Of a stretch of 64,000 nt of DNA, positions 26,239-35,843 are shown one piece after another. Origin of the DNA: Paenibacillus crassostreae (GTDB lineage Bacteria > Bacillota > Bacilli > Paenibacillales > Paenibacillaceae); contig NZ_CP017770.1 in assembly GCF_001857945.1 (NCBI RefSeq), positions 3,100,001-3,164,000 on the forward strand. The letters are read 5' to 3'. The notes under the pieces are model-generated. The model was given only the letters and a program-made list of their open reading frames with translations. It did no database searches and was not told where the DNA came from. How positions within the stretch are numbered: position 1 is the stretch's first letter; every line of letters begins with the position of its first letter. The translations under genes and the position numbers were made by a program.

Positions 26239-27355
26239 ATGATCGATCCAAGTATAAGACATGATCTACGAGAAATGAGCACGAAACTAACCAATCTTAG
26301 GGGGTCTCTTTGACTTAGATCTTAAGCAAGAGATGATCGCCAACTACGAAGAGAAGATGTCTGCACCTGATTTCTGGGATGATAGCGAGAAGGCGCAGAG
26401 CTTAATTGCTGAACTCAACGGTGTGCGATCTTCCATAGATGAATATGCTAAGCTGCAGAGTGAATTCGATGATATCGAAATGATGGCAGAATTGGTAGCT
26501 GAAGAGGAAGAAGAATCCTTATTCACAGAGATTGTGGAGAATACTCGTAATCTACAAAAGAAGTTGGATGATTTCGAACTAGGACTACTATTAAGCGAAC
26601 CTTATGACAAGATGAATGCTATTTTAGAGCTTCATCCTGGTGCAGGGGGGACGGAGTCGCAGGATTGGGGCGAGATGCTTCTCAGAATGTATACGCGTTG
26701 GGCAGATAAGCGTGGGTTCAAAGTAGAGACGATGGACTATCTTGCAGGAGATGAAGCAGGTATTAAGAGTGTGACCTTGTTGATCAAGGGTTATAATGCT
26801 TATGGTTATCTAAAAGCAGAGAAGGGTGTTCATCGACTTGTGCGTATATCGCCTTTTGATTCTTCCGGTAGACGCCATACGTCATTCGTCTCCTGTGATG
26901 TTGTGCCAGAGATTACTGAGGATGCTGAAGTGGAGATCCGTACAGAAGATCTGAAGATTGATACCTTCCGAGCGACAGGAGCTGGGGGACAGCATATCAA
27001 TACGACGGATTCAGCTGTACGTATCACACATATTCCAACAGGTGTTGTGGTGGCTAGTCAGGCTGAGCGTTCTCAGATCAAGAACCGTGCTTGGGCAATG
27101 ACTGCCCTTCGTTCTAAATTGGTAGAGCGTAAGCTTGAAGAACAGCGCAAAGAATTGGCAGAGATTCGTGGGGAACATTCAGATATTGCTTGGGGAAGTC
27201 AGATTCGCTCCTATGTGTTCCATCCGTATAGTATGGTGAAAGATCATCGTACATCGGTTGAGACAGGTAATGTCGGTGCTGTGATGGATGGAGATGTTGA
27301 TATGTTCATCGATGGGTTCCTACGTAGTCAACTGAAAGTAGCAGAAAGTGAATAA
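26239..27355 (+). CDS. prfB: Peptide chain release factor 2 (programmed +1 frameshift)
   Basis: RF2 terminates translation at UGA and UAA. Translation starts at the ATG at 26239 (GAGGTGA site) and reads 24 codons to an in-frame TGA at 26311-26313. The classic slippery context follows: AGGGGG (26299-26304), then CTT TGA C. A +1 slip continues as GAC TTA GAT, giving a protein of about 371 residues. The downstream part has the GGQ peptidyl-hydrolysis motif ([18 protein letters not shown]). The frame downstream of 26333 alone would lack the N-terminus. This is the conserved RF2 autoregulation: scarce RF2 allows slippage and more RF2. Confidence 0.96.
26299..26314 (+). promoter_or_regulatory. RF2 programmed +1 frameshift site
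   Basis: An internal Shine-Dalgarno-like AGGGGG precedes the slippery CTT-TGA-C by the usual three nucleotides (TCT). This recoding signal controls prfB expression. Confidence 0.95.
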
Positions 27356-27368
27356 CGAATTTGAGATT

Positions 27369-27399
27369 CCTACATGCTAAAACATGTAGGGATTTTTTT
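27369..27399 (+). terminator. Rho-independent terminator after prfB
   Basis: An 8-bp perfect stem, CCTACATG-CTAAAA-CATGTAGG, followed by GA and seven T residues. Confidence 0.85.
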
Positions 27400-27448
27400 G
27401 GAATAAATTTTTTTGGAGTAAAAGAGTTTGAGAGGAGAACAACATAGA

Positions 27449-28336
27449 ATGACTGAATTGTCGAGTAAACGTAAATCGAAAGGTTGGATCCCCATGAATG
27501 GTCCGGCAAGGCATATATTTGACACGTTGTGCATAGTTATAGGTTCTTTTATCATTGCGGTAGGATTCAATTTATTCTTTCTACCTAATGGGATTGCATC
27601 GGGAGGAGTATCTGGACTTTCAGTTCTGGCTGAGGTATGGCTTGGTTGGGAGCCAGCTTTTACGCAATGGGCTTTTAATATACCCTTATTTGGATTAGGT
27701 TTTATAATCCTAGGTCGGAATTATGGTATTCGTTCATTACTTGGGAGTGTTATATTGCCACTATTTGTATGGATGTCGAAGGATTGGCCGATTCCAACAG
27801 CTAACCCGTTGTTAGGATCTATTTATGGTGGGATCTTTGTTGGTCTTGGGATTGGTCTCGTATTCCGGGGTCGAGGATCTACAGGGGGATTAACAATCCT
27901 AGCACAAGTAATCCAGAAGATTAGTGGACTTAGTTTCTCCTTATGTGTGGTGTTAATGGATGCTACAGTTATTATTCTGGCTGCTTTTGTGTTGTCTATG
28001 GAGCAGGCGTTATATGCACTTGTAGGTCTGTATGTCACAGGTAAGGTGATAGATGTAGTAGAACTGGGATTTAACTATACTAAGGTCGCTTATATTATTT
28101 CTGATTATACAGAGGAGATCACCAAAGCTATTCTTCTGGATCTAGATCGTGGATTAACGAAGCTGAATGCGCAAGGTGGATTTACAGGAGATGATCGCAC
28201 AGTACTGATGGTGGTTGTGGGGCAGAGTGAAGTGACGCGATTGAAGACGCTGGTTCAAACGGTAGATCGGGATGCTTTTGTAATCATAACGAATGCCCAT
28301 GAAGTTCTTGGGGAAGGATTCACGCGACAAGTGTAG
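27449..28336 (+). CDS. YitT family (DUF161/DUF2179) membrane protein
   Basis: 295 residues from the ATG at 27449; a TTG at 27428 is possible. The N-terminal two-thirds has about five to six membrane segments with the glycine-rich GGVSGLSVLAE and RGRGSTGGLTILAQ motifs of the YitT family. The C-terminus (about 215-295: YIISDYTEEITKAILLDLDRG ... TVLMVVVGQSEVTRLK) is a cytosolic DUF2179/PII-like domain. The biochemical function of the family is not established. It lies between the prfB terminator and the argC promoter and appears monocistronic. Confidence 0.88.
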   Translation: MTELSSKRKSKGWIPMNGPARHIFDTLCIVIGSFIIAVGFNLFFLPNGIASGGVSGLSVLAEVWLGWEPAFTQWAFNIPLFGLGFIILGRNYGIRSLLGSVILPLFVWMSKDWPIPTANPLLGSIYGGIFVGLGIGLVFRGRGSTGGLTILAQVIQKISGLSFSLCVVLMDATVIILAAFVLSMEQALYALVGLYVTGKVIDVVELGFNYTKVAYIISDYTEEITKAILLDLDRGLTKLNAQGGFTGDDRTVLMVVVGQSEVTRLKTLVQTVDRDAFVIITNAHEVLGEGFTRQV

Positions 28337-28383
28337 AATGCAAAAAAAGAAGGATATTTTTTCAAAAGGATAGTTATAAGTTG

Positions 28384-28412
28384 TTGTATTTATATTAACT
28401 CGCATGTATAAT
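28384..28412 (+). promoter_or_regulatory. Sigma-A promoter of the arginine operon
   Basis: TTGTAT (28384-28389), 17-nt spacer, TATAAT (28407-28412). The -10 lies inside the ArgR box. Confidence 0.7.
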
Positions 28413-28420
28413 AATACATA
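28403..28420 (+). promoter_or_regulatory. ArgR/AhrC operator (ARG box)
   Basis: The AT-rich dyad CATGTATAATAATACATA has half-sites TGTAT/ATACA, matching the ARG box pattern. It overlaps the -10 of the argC promoter, so arginine-bound ArgR would block transcription. Only one clear box was seen here. Confidence 0.65.
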
Positions 28421-28468
28421 CTTATTAATGACGATGATTCGTGTGGAAGAGAGAGGGGAAACGGGATA

Positions 28469-29524
28469 ATGGCAGTGGATTCTATGGTAAGAGTTGCGAT
28501 TATTGGTTCAACAGGGTATGGCGGAGTCGAATTAATTCGCTTATTACAGGCACATCCAAGAGTGAATATTACTTCTGTTATTTCGTCATCAAGTGCGGGA
28601 GTCCCTATATCAAAAGGTTTTCCACATCTAACAAATATAGTCGAGCAAGACTTGGACGATTTAGATATAGAAATTATTGCGCGGAATGCTGATGTTGTAT
28701 TTACTGCGACACCTTCAGGGGTGAGTACACCACTAGTTCCTAAGCTTCTACAAGCTGGGCTTAAGGTTATCGATTTGTCTGGTGATTTCCGTATTAAGGA
28801 TGGCGAGGTATACGAACAATGGTATAAACATCCCGCGGCAGATTCCGCTTATGTCGAGCAGGCGGTATACGGGCTTAGTGAAGTGTATGGCGATGAGGTG
28901 TTGGGTGTGGACTTTGTATCTAATCCTGGTTGTTTCCCGACAGCGACACTACTTGGGTTAATTCCTGCAGTGGAGGCAGGTTGGATTGATACGTCAAGTA
29001 TTATTATTGATGCGAAGTCTGGTGTTTCTGGAGCCGGTCGAGGCTTAAGTCTAACTGCTCATTATGCAGAGATTAACGAGAATCTGAGAGCTTATAAAGT
29101 AAATAGACATCAGCATATTCCTGAAATTGAGCAGGTGCTTAGTGACGTAAAGGGTGAGCAGGTTACGGTGACGTTTACGACGCATTTGGTACCGATGACC
29201 CGTGGGATTATGAGCACAATGTATGCGAAGGTGACTGGAGAACATACGCAGGAAGAGTTCGTGGAATTATATCGCGAGTATTATAAAGGACGATCTTTTG
29301 TCAGAGTTAGAGATAACGGTGTATGGCCAGCGACGAAGGAAGTATCAGGATCCAACTATTGCGATATGGGATTCCAACTGGATGATAGAACGGGAAGAAT
29401 TACGATCATTTCTGTGATTGATAATATTGTAAAAGGCGCTTCAGGCCAAGCAATTCAAAATTTGAACCTGATGATGGGATGGGAGGAGAATCTCGGCTTA
29501 GGTTACACGCCAGTGTATCCATAA
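28469..29524 (+). CDS. argC: N-acetyl-gamma-glutamyl-phosphate reductase
   Basis: 351 residues. It reduces N-acetylglutamyl phosphate to the semialdehyde, the third step of arginine synthesis. The NADP-binding motif IIGSTGYGGVELIRLL is at the N-terminus, and the catalytic cysteine is in SNPGCFPTA near residue 152. The start could be the ATG at 28469 or at 28484. It is the first gene of the ArgR-controlled argCJBDFGH cluster; argJ follows 16 bp later. Confidence 0.96.
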   Translation: MAVDSMVRVAIIGSTGYGGVELIRLLQAHPRVNITSVISSSSAGVPISKGFPHLTNIVEQDLDDLDIEIIARNADVVFTATPSGVSTPLVPKLLQAGLKVIDLSGDFRIKDGEVYEQWYKHPAADSAYVEQAVYGLSEVYGDEVLGVDFVSNPGCFPTATLLGLIPAVEAGWIDTSSIIIDAKSGVSGAGRGLSLTAHYAEINENLRAYKVNRHQHIPEIEQVLSDVKGEQVTVTFTTHLVPMTRGIMSTMYAKVTGEHTQEEFVELYREYYKGRSFVRVRDNGVWPATKEVSGSNYCDMGFQLDDRTGRITIISVIDNIVKGASGQAIQNLNLMMGWEENLGLGYTPVYP

Positions 29525-29540
29525 GGTGAGAAACATAATT

Positions 29541-30833
29541 ATGGGACATGACAATAAGTTGAGTGGACAAACGATGGAACATCATATCGAGTTGAGTGAG
29601 AATACTGCGGGACATAGTGACTATATGGTTGTTGATGGTGGCTCCATAATCACGCCAAAAGGGTTCAGTGCAGGTGGATTACACTGCGGGTTGAAGAAGA
29701 CGGAGCGCCATGATATCGGCGCTATTGTATGCGAGGTGGTGGCCACAGCTGCGGCTGTGTACACCACCAGCGTGTTCCAAGCGGCACCGTTGAAGGTGAC
29801 GCGCGAGAGTCTTGTCGATGGCAAGCTACGCGCCATCGTGGTCAACAGCGGCAACGCCAACGCTTGCACCGGGCAGCAAGGCGAAGCTGATGCCTATGCT
29901 ATGCGGGCGGAGATGGCTCGCCAGCTCGGCGTGGCGGAGAAGGATGTAGCCGTAGCGTCGACAGGCGTGATCGGCGAGTTACTCAAGATGGACTGCGTGC
30001 AGTCAGGTATCGAGGCTTTGCCATTACGACTTCGCCAAGACGAAGGAGGCGCGGAGGACTTCACACAAGCCATCCTCACCACGGATTTGGTGAAGAAGGA
30101 GGCTTGTGTATCTGTTGTAGTAGACGGCAAGGATGTGATTATTGCCGGGGCGGCGAAGGGGTCAGGGATGATTCATCCGAATATGGCCACGATGCTAGCT
30201 TTTATGACGACTGATGCGAATATTGATCAAGCGGCTCTGCAGCAATTGATGCGTCAAGCGACGGATCTTACGTTCAATATGATCACCGTAGACGGTGATA
30301 CAAGTACGAATGATATGCTTGTTTCCATGGCGAGTGGACTTGCGGGAAATCAAGCGCTGGATTCATCCCATCCGGATTGGGCTGCTTTTGCTAAGGCATT
30401 TACTTATGTATGTCAGAAGTTAGCGATGGCGATTGCCCGTGATGGCGAAGGGGCTACAAGACTTGTAGAAGTCGTGGTACACGGAGCAGTTAGTGACCAT
30501 TCAGCAAGAGTTATTGCTAAGACGGTAGTAGGTTCGAGTCTTGTGAAGACTGCGGTATTCGGTGCGGATGCCAACTGGGGACGGATCATCGCCGCTGTAG
30601 GTCGTGCAGGCGAACCTGTGAACCCCGATCAAGTGGATGTCCAACTGGGAGCTATTTCAGTGCTCGAAGGTTCTCGACCCGTTGCTTTTGATGAAGAAGC
30701 CGCATTAGTCTATTTAAAAGGGGATACGGTACGTATATTTGTTGACTTACATGGTGGTGAAGGGCAAGCGACCGCATGGGGATGCGATTTAACATATGAT
30801 TATGTGCGCATTAATGCCGCATATCGAACTTGA
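29541..30833 (+). CDS. argJ: Bifunctional ornithine acetyltransferase/N-acetylglutamate synthase
   Basis: 430 residues from the ATG at 29541; a GTG at 29526 and an ATG at 29574 are alternatives. ArgJ recycles acetyl groups between N-acetylornithine and glutamate and is made as a precursor that self-cleaves before a threonine. The cleavage/nucleophile motif is intact (PNMATMLAF, Thr near 216). The segment about 29690-30170 is markedly richer in GC than its flanks: 39 of 60 bases at 29821-29880 against 25 of 60 at 29581-29640. The reading frame and motifs are undisturbed, which suggests a recombination patch from a higher-GC relative. Confidence 0.95.
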   Translation: MGHDNKLSGQTMEHHIELSENTAGHSDYMVVDGGSIITPKGFSAGGLHCGLKKTERHDIGAIVCEVVATAAAVYTTSVFQAAPLKVTRESLVDGKLRAIVVNSGNANACTGQQGEADAYAMRAEMARQLGVAEKDVAVASTGVIGELLKMDCVQSGIEALPLRLRQDEGGAEDFTQAILTTDLVKKEACVSVVVDGKDVIIAGAAKGSGMIHPNMATMLAFMTTDANIDQAALQQLMRQATDLTFNMITVDGDTSTNDMLVSMASGLAGNQALDSSHPDWAAFAKAFTYVCQKLAMAIARDGEGATRLVEVVVHGAVSDHSARVIAKTVVGSSLVKTAVFGADANWGRIIAAVGRAGEPVNPDQVDVQLGAISVLEGSRPVAFDEEAALVYLKGDTVRIFVDLHGGEGQATAWGCDLTYDYVRINAAYRT

Positions 30834-30877
30834 TAGATGGATATAAGGATTATGTATGTATTGGAGGAGACTGACGA

Positions 30878-31738
30878 ATGGGAGAGAATTCGGAAGGTCA
30901 GGTTCATGTGAAAGTGATGGAAAAGGAGAAGCTTCGTGTCTCCAACAGAGGCCAAGGAAGCTTTGTAATGAAATGCGGTGGAAGTACGCTTGCAGCATTG
31001 CCTGATTCTTTTTTCGATGATCTAAGACAATTGCAAGAGAGCGGGATCCAGCCTGTTATCGTTCACGGTGGTGGCCCAGCGATCTCAGATAATCTTGCGA
31101 AGCTGGGAATTGAGACTGAGTTCGTTAATGGATTGCGGAAGACGACGGAGGATGTCCTTGATGTCGTTGAGATGGTGCTATCAGGCAGTATTAATAAGCA
31201 GATCGTTCGACGTATTCAGAAAGTGGGAGGCCGTGCATGGGGACTCTCAGGTGTGGACGGTTCTCTGATTCAAGCGAAGCCTGTTGATAATAGTTCAAAG
31301 GTAGGTTTTGTAGGTGAAGTTACACATGTGGAAGCGGGTATGATTCAAGGCATACAGGACTTGGGCTACATTCCAGTGATCGCACCGATTGGTGTGGATC
31401 AGTCAGGACAACGATACAACATTAACGCGGATACTGCGGCAGGAGCTGTGGCTTCACATCTAGGTGTGAGTCGGATGGTTGTTGTAACAGACGTTCCTGG
31501 AATTATGCAGACTGTGGATGGTCAGAAAGTAGTCCTACCAGCTGTAACAGTGCAACATATTCATGAAATGATCGCTACAGGTGAGATCTACGGTGGGATG
31601 ATTCCGAAAGTACGTGCAGCTATGAGTTGTATTCATGGAGATGTGCAAGAGGTCGTCATTGTCGATGGTAGTGAACCGAAAGTGCTCAGTCGTGTTATGC
31701 AAGGTGAGATTATCGGAACTCGAATTGCTCGGGAATAG
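30878..31738 (+). CDS. argB: Acetylglutamate kinase
   Basis: 286 residues. It phosphorylates N-acetylglutamate, the second step of the pathway. Amino-acid-kinase motifs are FVMKCGGSTL, IVHGGGPAI, and the C-terminal GGMIPKVRAAMSCI. The first 30 residues are a variable, charged extension not usual in short ArgB proteins, but the GGAGGAGA site favours this ATG. argD follows after an inverted repeat. Confidence 0.95.
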   Translation: MGENSEGQVHVKVMEKEKLRVSNRGQGSFVMKCGGSTLAALPDSFFDDLRQLQESGIQPVIVHGGGPAISDNLAKLGIETEFVNGLRKTTEDVLDVVEMVLSGSINKQIVRRIQKVGGRAWGLSGVDGSLIQAKPVDNSSKVGFVGEVTHVEAGMIQGIQDLGYIPVIAPIGVDQSGQRYNINADTAAGAVASHLGVSRMVVVTDVPGIMQTVDGQKVVLPAVTVQHIHEMIATGEIYGGMIPKVRAAMSCIHGDVQEVVIVDGSEPKVLSRVMQGEIIGTRIARE

Positions 31739-31760
31739 AGAACGATGTTAAATATCATAT

Positions 31761-31806
31761 ATGAATCAATTTCAGAATCGCCTTGCGTAATTATGAAATT
31801 GATTCA
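31761..31806. repeat. Inverted repeat between argB and argD
   Basis: Perfect 14-bp arms, ATGAATCAATTTCA (31761-31774) and its reverse complement (31793-31806), with an 18-nt loop. No T-run follows, so it is not a standard terminator. Each arm is also partly palindromic (TGAA ... TTCA) and loosely resembles an ARG box half-site pair. Confidence 0.6.
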
Positions 31807-31849
31807 TGATGAAATATTAATGATATGAATAGATGGGAGTGAAAATTTG

Positions 31850-33061
31850 ATGGGAAAAATAGTGAATCAGAATAACGAATCAAAGAGTGCTTTATTTCCA
31901 ACCTATGCTCGGTATCCAATTAGCTTAGTCAAAGGACAGGGAAGTTGGCTGTGGGATGATCAAGGTAATAAATATCTCGATTTCATGAGTGGATTAGCAG
32001 TAACTAATCTAGGTCATGCGCCGGAAAAGGTGAAAGAGAAACTTAAAGAGCAGCTCGATGAATTATGGCATGTATCCAACCTATTCCAGATTCCTAATCA
32101 GGAGAAGGCAGCAACCTTAATGACTACTATTTCAAGTGGCGATGCGGTTTTCTTTTGTAACAGTGGGGCTGAGGCGAATGAAGCGGCTATTAAGCTGGCT
32201 CGTCGTTATCACCAAAAGGTTAAAGGAACGGACAGACATGAAGTCATTACATTCAATCAATCTTTTCATGGTCGTACATTAGCTACACTGACTGCAACGG
32301 GCCAGGATAAGGTGAAGGACGGATTTTTACCACTTCCAGCTGGATTTAAAACTGTACCATTGCACGATCTAGATGCGCTAAAGGCTGCAATTACAGATCA
32401 AACAGCGGCAATTATGATGGAAATGGTACTAGCTGAAGGTGGCGTACTGGTTGCTCAAGCGGAGTTCGTGAAGGCTGTCGCTGAATTATGTAAGCAAGAA
32501 GGCTTGCTCCTCATTATCGATGAGGTTCAGACAGGAATGGGCCGTACGGGGAAATGGTTCGCTCATGAACATTATGGTATTGAACCGGATATTTTCACAG
32601 TTGCCAAAGGAATTGCGAGTGGATTCCCAGCAGGAGCTATGCTAGGCAAAGAATACTTGCGTGAAGCTTTTACTCCAGGTAGCCATGCTACTACATTTGG
32701 TGGAACACCACTTGCAACGGCTGCCATCATTGCTACGATTGAGACGATGAAGGAAGATGGTATTCCTGAACGTGTTGCGAAGATGAGTGAATATTTATTT
32801 GCTAAATTGAATGAGAATCTGAAGGATAACCCTTTTATCAAAGAGATTCGTGGATTAGGTTTGCTAGTCGGAATCGAGTGTGTGGAGCCGATAGCTAGCA
32901 TTATTCTAGAAGGTCAACAACGTGGACTACTTTTTGTAAATGCAGGACCCAATGTTATTCGTCTGTTGCCGAACCTTAATGTGACGGAGCAGGAGATTGA
33001 TCAAGCTATGAGCATTCTGGCTGACCTCATTCAAGAGCATACAAATGTGAAAACAGTATAG
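31850..33061 (+). CDS. argD: Acetylornithine aminotransferase
   Basis: 403 residues from the ATG at 31850; a TTG immediately before it is less likely. A PLP class III aminotransferase that forms N-acetylornithine. The PLP phosphate-binding NSGAEANEAAIKLAR, IIDEVQTGMGRTG and the Schiff-base lysine in TVAKGIASGFPAGAM (about residue 253) are present. It is followed by a 396-bp non-coding gap holding a palindromic repeat element and a CGGCT tandem repeat before argF. Confidence 0.95.
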   Translation: MGKIVNQNNESKSALFPTYARYPISLVKGQGSWLWDDQGNKYLDFMSGLAVTNLGHAPEKVKEKLKEQLDELWHVSNLFQIPNQEKAATLMTTISSGDAVFFCNSGAEANEAAIKLARRYHQKVKGTDRHEVITFNQSFHGRTLATLTATGQDKVKDGFLPLPAGFKTVPLHDLDALKAAITDQTAAIMMEMVLAEGGVLVAQAEFVKAVAELCKQEGLLLIIDEVQTGMGRTGKWFAHEHYGIEPDIFTVAKGIASGFPAGAMLGKEYLREAFTPGSHATTFGGTPLATAAIIATIETMKEDGIPERVAKMSEYLFAKLNENLKDNPFIKEIRGLGLLVGIECVEPIASIILEGQQRGLLFVNAGPNVIRLLPNLNVTEQEIDQAMSILADLIQEHTNVKTV

Positions 33062-33115
33062 TATCTAAATAGAGTAAGTGTGGTTGAGTAACCAGGGTTT
33101 GGAGTCAAAGCTGAT

Positions 33116-33299
33116 TAGTTGTAGAGAGTACAGTTAATTAGGCGTTTAGGCTGAGTTAGAGTGAAATAGTTGCATAAAGTACAGTTAATATCGGAGATTT
33201 TAGAGCAAATGAGGATTGGCGAGAAATTAAGTGTACTTTTTACACCTAATATTCGATTATTAGGTGTTTTGCTGAAATTAAGTGTACTTTATACACTTA
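33116..33299. repeat. Four-motif palindromic element, copy A
   Basis: Two forward copies of a 22-bp motif (33116-33137, 33167-33188; core TAGTTGYATAAAGTAC) and two inverted copies (33227-33249, 33278-33299). The middle gap is 38 bp and the outer gaps 28-29 bp. Copies B (37587), C (45996) and D (47248) share the layout. It occupies most of the argD-argF gap. A plus-strand ORF at 33170-33406 runs through it and is not credible. Confidence 0.85.
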
Positions 33300-33303
33300 T
33301 TCC

Positions 33304-33350
33304 GGCTCGGCTCGGCTCGGCTCGGCTCGGCTCGGCTCGGCTCGGCTCGG
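33304..33350 (+). repeat. Pentanucleotide tandem repeat (GGCTC)n, about 9.4 units
   Basis: An uninterrupted pentamer repeat, 47 bp long, directly after palindromic element copy A. A GC- and C-rich stretch (to about 33400) follows, unlike the surrounding AT-rich spacer. It is likely length-variable by slippage. It lies in the argD-argF spacer, about 108 bp before the argF start. Confidence 0.95.
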
Positions 33351-33457
33351 CCCTGCACTTGCCCCACTCCCCTGCCTCAGCTCTTTCCTTTCCACCGAGC
33401 AACTAACCCAGCAATACATGTGACATCAATCAGAATGATGAATGGAGGCTACAGATC

Positions 33458-34414
33458 ATGACGCAGATTGGACAGAAACAAGATATCGATTTAAAAGGTC
33501 GTGATTTCATCGAGCTGGATGACTTCACAACAGAGGAAATCCAATATTTACTCGATTTGGCTATTGAAATTAAGAGCAAGCAAAAGAACGGCGAAGTTTA
33601 CCAGCCGCTTAAAGGCAAAACCATTGGACTTATTTTTGAGAAATCCTCGACACGTACACGGGTATCTTTTGAAGTAGGAGCATTTCAATTAGGAGCGCAT
33701 GCGCTCTTTTTAAGTAAGAATGATATTCAACTGGGACGTGGGGAGATCATAAGCGATACAGCACAGGTATTGTCACGTTACTTGGATGGCATGATGATTC
33801 GTACCTTTGGACATGAGAACGTGATTGATCTTGCTCGTTATGCTACTGTTCCTGTTATCAATGGACTGAGCGATCTTGCGCATCCTTGTCAGGTTCTGGC
33901 TGACTATCAGACGGTGTATGAGCATAAAGGGAAGCTACAAGGGTTGAAACTTGCTTATATTGGTGATGGCAATAACATGGCACATTCGTTGATGATCGGT
34001 GGTGCTAAGTTAGGTGTACACGTATCAGTAGCAACGCCAGAGGGTTATGAACCGGATGTAACTGTTGTCCAAGAGTGTCTAGAGATTGCTCGTGAGACAG
34101 GTGCACAAATCGTCGTGACACGTAGTCCGCAAGAAGCCGTGAAAGATGCGGATGTAATCTATACAGATGTGTGGGCGAGTATGGGCTTTGAAGAGGAACA
34201 GAAAGTACGAGAGGCGGCTTTTAAAGACTATCAAGTGGATGAGAAACTTGCTGAAGGCGCGAAGAGTGACTATCTCTTTATGCACTGCCTACCTGCACAT
34301 CGTGGTGAAGAAGTGAGCGAAGGTGTGATCGATGGAAGTCATTCTGTTATTTTTGATCAAGCAGAGAATCGTCTTCATGCACAAAAGGCTTTAATGGCCG
34401 CTTTGATGGGATAA
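33458..34414 (+). CDS. argF: Ornithine carbamoyltransferase
   Basis: 318 residues. It makes citrulline from ornithine and carbamoyl phosphate. The carbamoyl-phosphate signature SSTRTR (about 66-71), HPCQVLADYQT and the ornithine-site HCLPAHRGEE are intact. The ribosome binding site is AATGGAGG. The gene is separated from argD by nearly 400 bp of repeat-bearing DNA, so argFGH may have its own transcription start, though no convincing promoter was found. Confidence 0.96.
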   Translation: MTQIGQKQDIDLKGRDFIELDDFTTEEIQYLLDLAIEIKSKQKNGEVYQPLKGKTIGLIFEKSSTRTRVSFEVGAFQLGAHALFLSKNDIQLGRGEIISDTAQVLSRYLDGMMIRTFGHENVIDLARYATVPVINGLSDLAHPCQVLADYQTVYEHKGKLQGLKLAYIGDGNNMAHSLMIGGAKLGVHVSVATPEGYEPDVTVVQECLEIARETGAQIVVTRSPQEAVKDADVIYTDVWASMGFEEEQKVREAAFKDYQVDEKLAEGAKSDYLFMHCLPAHRGEEVSEGVIDGSHSVIFDQAENRLHAQKALMAALMG

Positions 34415-34498
34415 TAGATTCGTAGTATGATAATGGTTATTATAGAACGTAGCGTTATTCAACATTAATAAAGATTCATGGAAAGGAAGTTATCTCGC

Positions 34499-35737
34499 AT
34501 GGCAAAAGAAAAGATTGTACTTGCCTACTCCGGAGGATTGGATACATCCATCATTCTGAAGTGGCTTAAGGAAACATATGATGCCGAAATTATTGCCTTC
34601 ACGGCAGATGTTGGTCAAAAGGAAGAGTTAGACGGGTTGGAGGAAAAAGCTCTCGCTACAGGTGCTTCCAAAGTATATATCGATGATTTGCGCGATGAAT
34701 TCGCGAATGACTTCATTTATCCGATGTTCCAATCAGGTGCTTTATATGAAGGTCAGTATTTACTAGGAACGAGTATTGCTCGTCCTCTAATCGCTAAGCG
34801 CATGGTGGATATCGCACGGGCTGAAGGCGCAACGATGATTGCTCACGGAGCTACAGGTAAAGGGAATGACCAAGTTCGTTTTGAACTAGGGGTTGCAGCT
34901 CTTGCACCAGATATTAAGGTGATCGCACCATGGCGTCTGGAAGAATTCCGTAATGATTTCCCTGGGCGTGCGGAGATGATTGCTTTTGCTGAGAAACATG
35001 ATATTCCAGTTACAGCTTCCGCGGCGAAGTCCTATTCAATGGATCGTAACTTGCTACATATTAGCTATGAGAGTGGCGTGCTTGAAGATCCTTGGTTCGA
35101 TCCAAGTGCTCCTGAGAACAAAGACATGTTCTTGCTAAGTGTATCTCCAGAGGATGCACCGGATGAAGCAGAATACCTAGAACTTGAGTTCGAACAAGGG
35201 AACTGTGTGGCTCTGAATGGTAAGAAGTTTAGCCCACTGCAGGTCATGGAAAAACTGAATGTGCTTGGTGGTAAACACGGGATCGGTCGCGTGGATATGG
35301 TAGAGAACCGTTTTGTCGGAATGAAGAGCCGTGGAGTATATGAGACACCGGGTGGAACGATCTTGTTCACAGCTCATCGCAAAATGGAGTCAATTACGAT
35401 GGACCGCGAAGTCATGAATCTACGTGATAGCTTAATTACTCGTTATGCGACACTTGTCTACAATGGCTTCTGGTTCGCACCAGAACGTCTGGCTCTGCAA
35501 GCACTCGTGAAGGAAAGTCAGAACAATGTGACGGGTACAGTACGCGTTAAGTTGTATAAAGGAAATATAATTGGAGCAGGTGTGAAGAGTCCTGTTAGCT
35601 TATATAATCCAGATATTGCGACAATGGAAGCTGATCCATCACAAGCTTATGATCAAGGGGATGCAACAGGATTCATAAATCTTAATGCCTTGCGTCTTAA
35701 AGTGGCTTCAGGTGTTCAACAGCAGAATAATAAATAG
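34499..35737 (+). CDS. argG: Argininosuccinate synthase
   Basis: 412 residues from the ATG at 34499 (AAAGGAAG site); a seven-codon extension to 34478 lacks one. It condenses citrulline and aspartate using ATP. The PP-loop ATP motif AYSGGLDTS is at the N-terminus, and [13 protein letters not shown] and YETPGGTI are typical of the family. argH follows after 106 bp. Confidence 0.96.
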   Translation: MAKEKIVLAYSGGLDTSIILKWLKETYDAEIIAFTADVGQKEELDGLEEKALATGASKVYIDDLRDEFANDFIYPMFQSGALYEGQYLLGTSIARPLIAKRMVDIARAEGATMIAHGATGKGNDQVRFELGVAALAPDIKVIAPWRLEEFRNDFPGRAEMIAFAEKHDIPVTASAAKSYSMDRNLLHISYESGVLEDPWFDPSAPENKDMFLLSVSPEDAPDEAEYLELEFEQGNCVALNGKKFSPLQVMEKLNVLGGKHGIGRVDMVENRFVGMKSRGVYETPGGTILFTAHRKMESITMDREVMNLRDSLITRYATLVYNGFWFAPERLALQALVKESQNNVTGTVRVKLYKGNIIGAGVKSPVSLYNPDIATMEADPSQAYDQGDATGFINLNALRLKVASGVQQQNNK

Positions 35738-35843
35738 GATATGATATATTATAAATTTAGCTAAAAGCCAGCAAGATGCCGTTCCTTGTCCGTTCGTTGA
35801 GAGAAGGAGCGGCTCTCTGCTGTCAACAGAAGGAGGACATATC

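Noticed and set aside
33170..33406. 78-codon plus-strand ORF
   Set aside because: It runs through palindromic element A and the CGGCT repeat; the protein is repetitive (GSARL units) and has no ribosome binding site.
35738..35843. Possible attenuator between argG and argH
   Set aside because: Only short GC pairings (GAGAG/CTCTC) are present, with no alternative structures or T-run.
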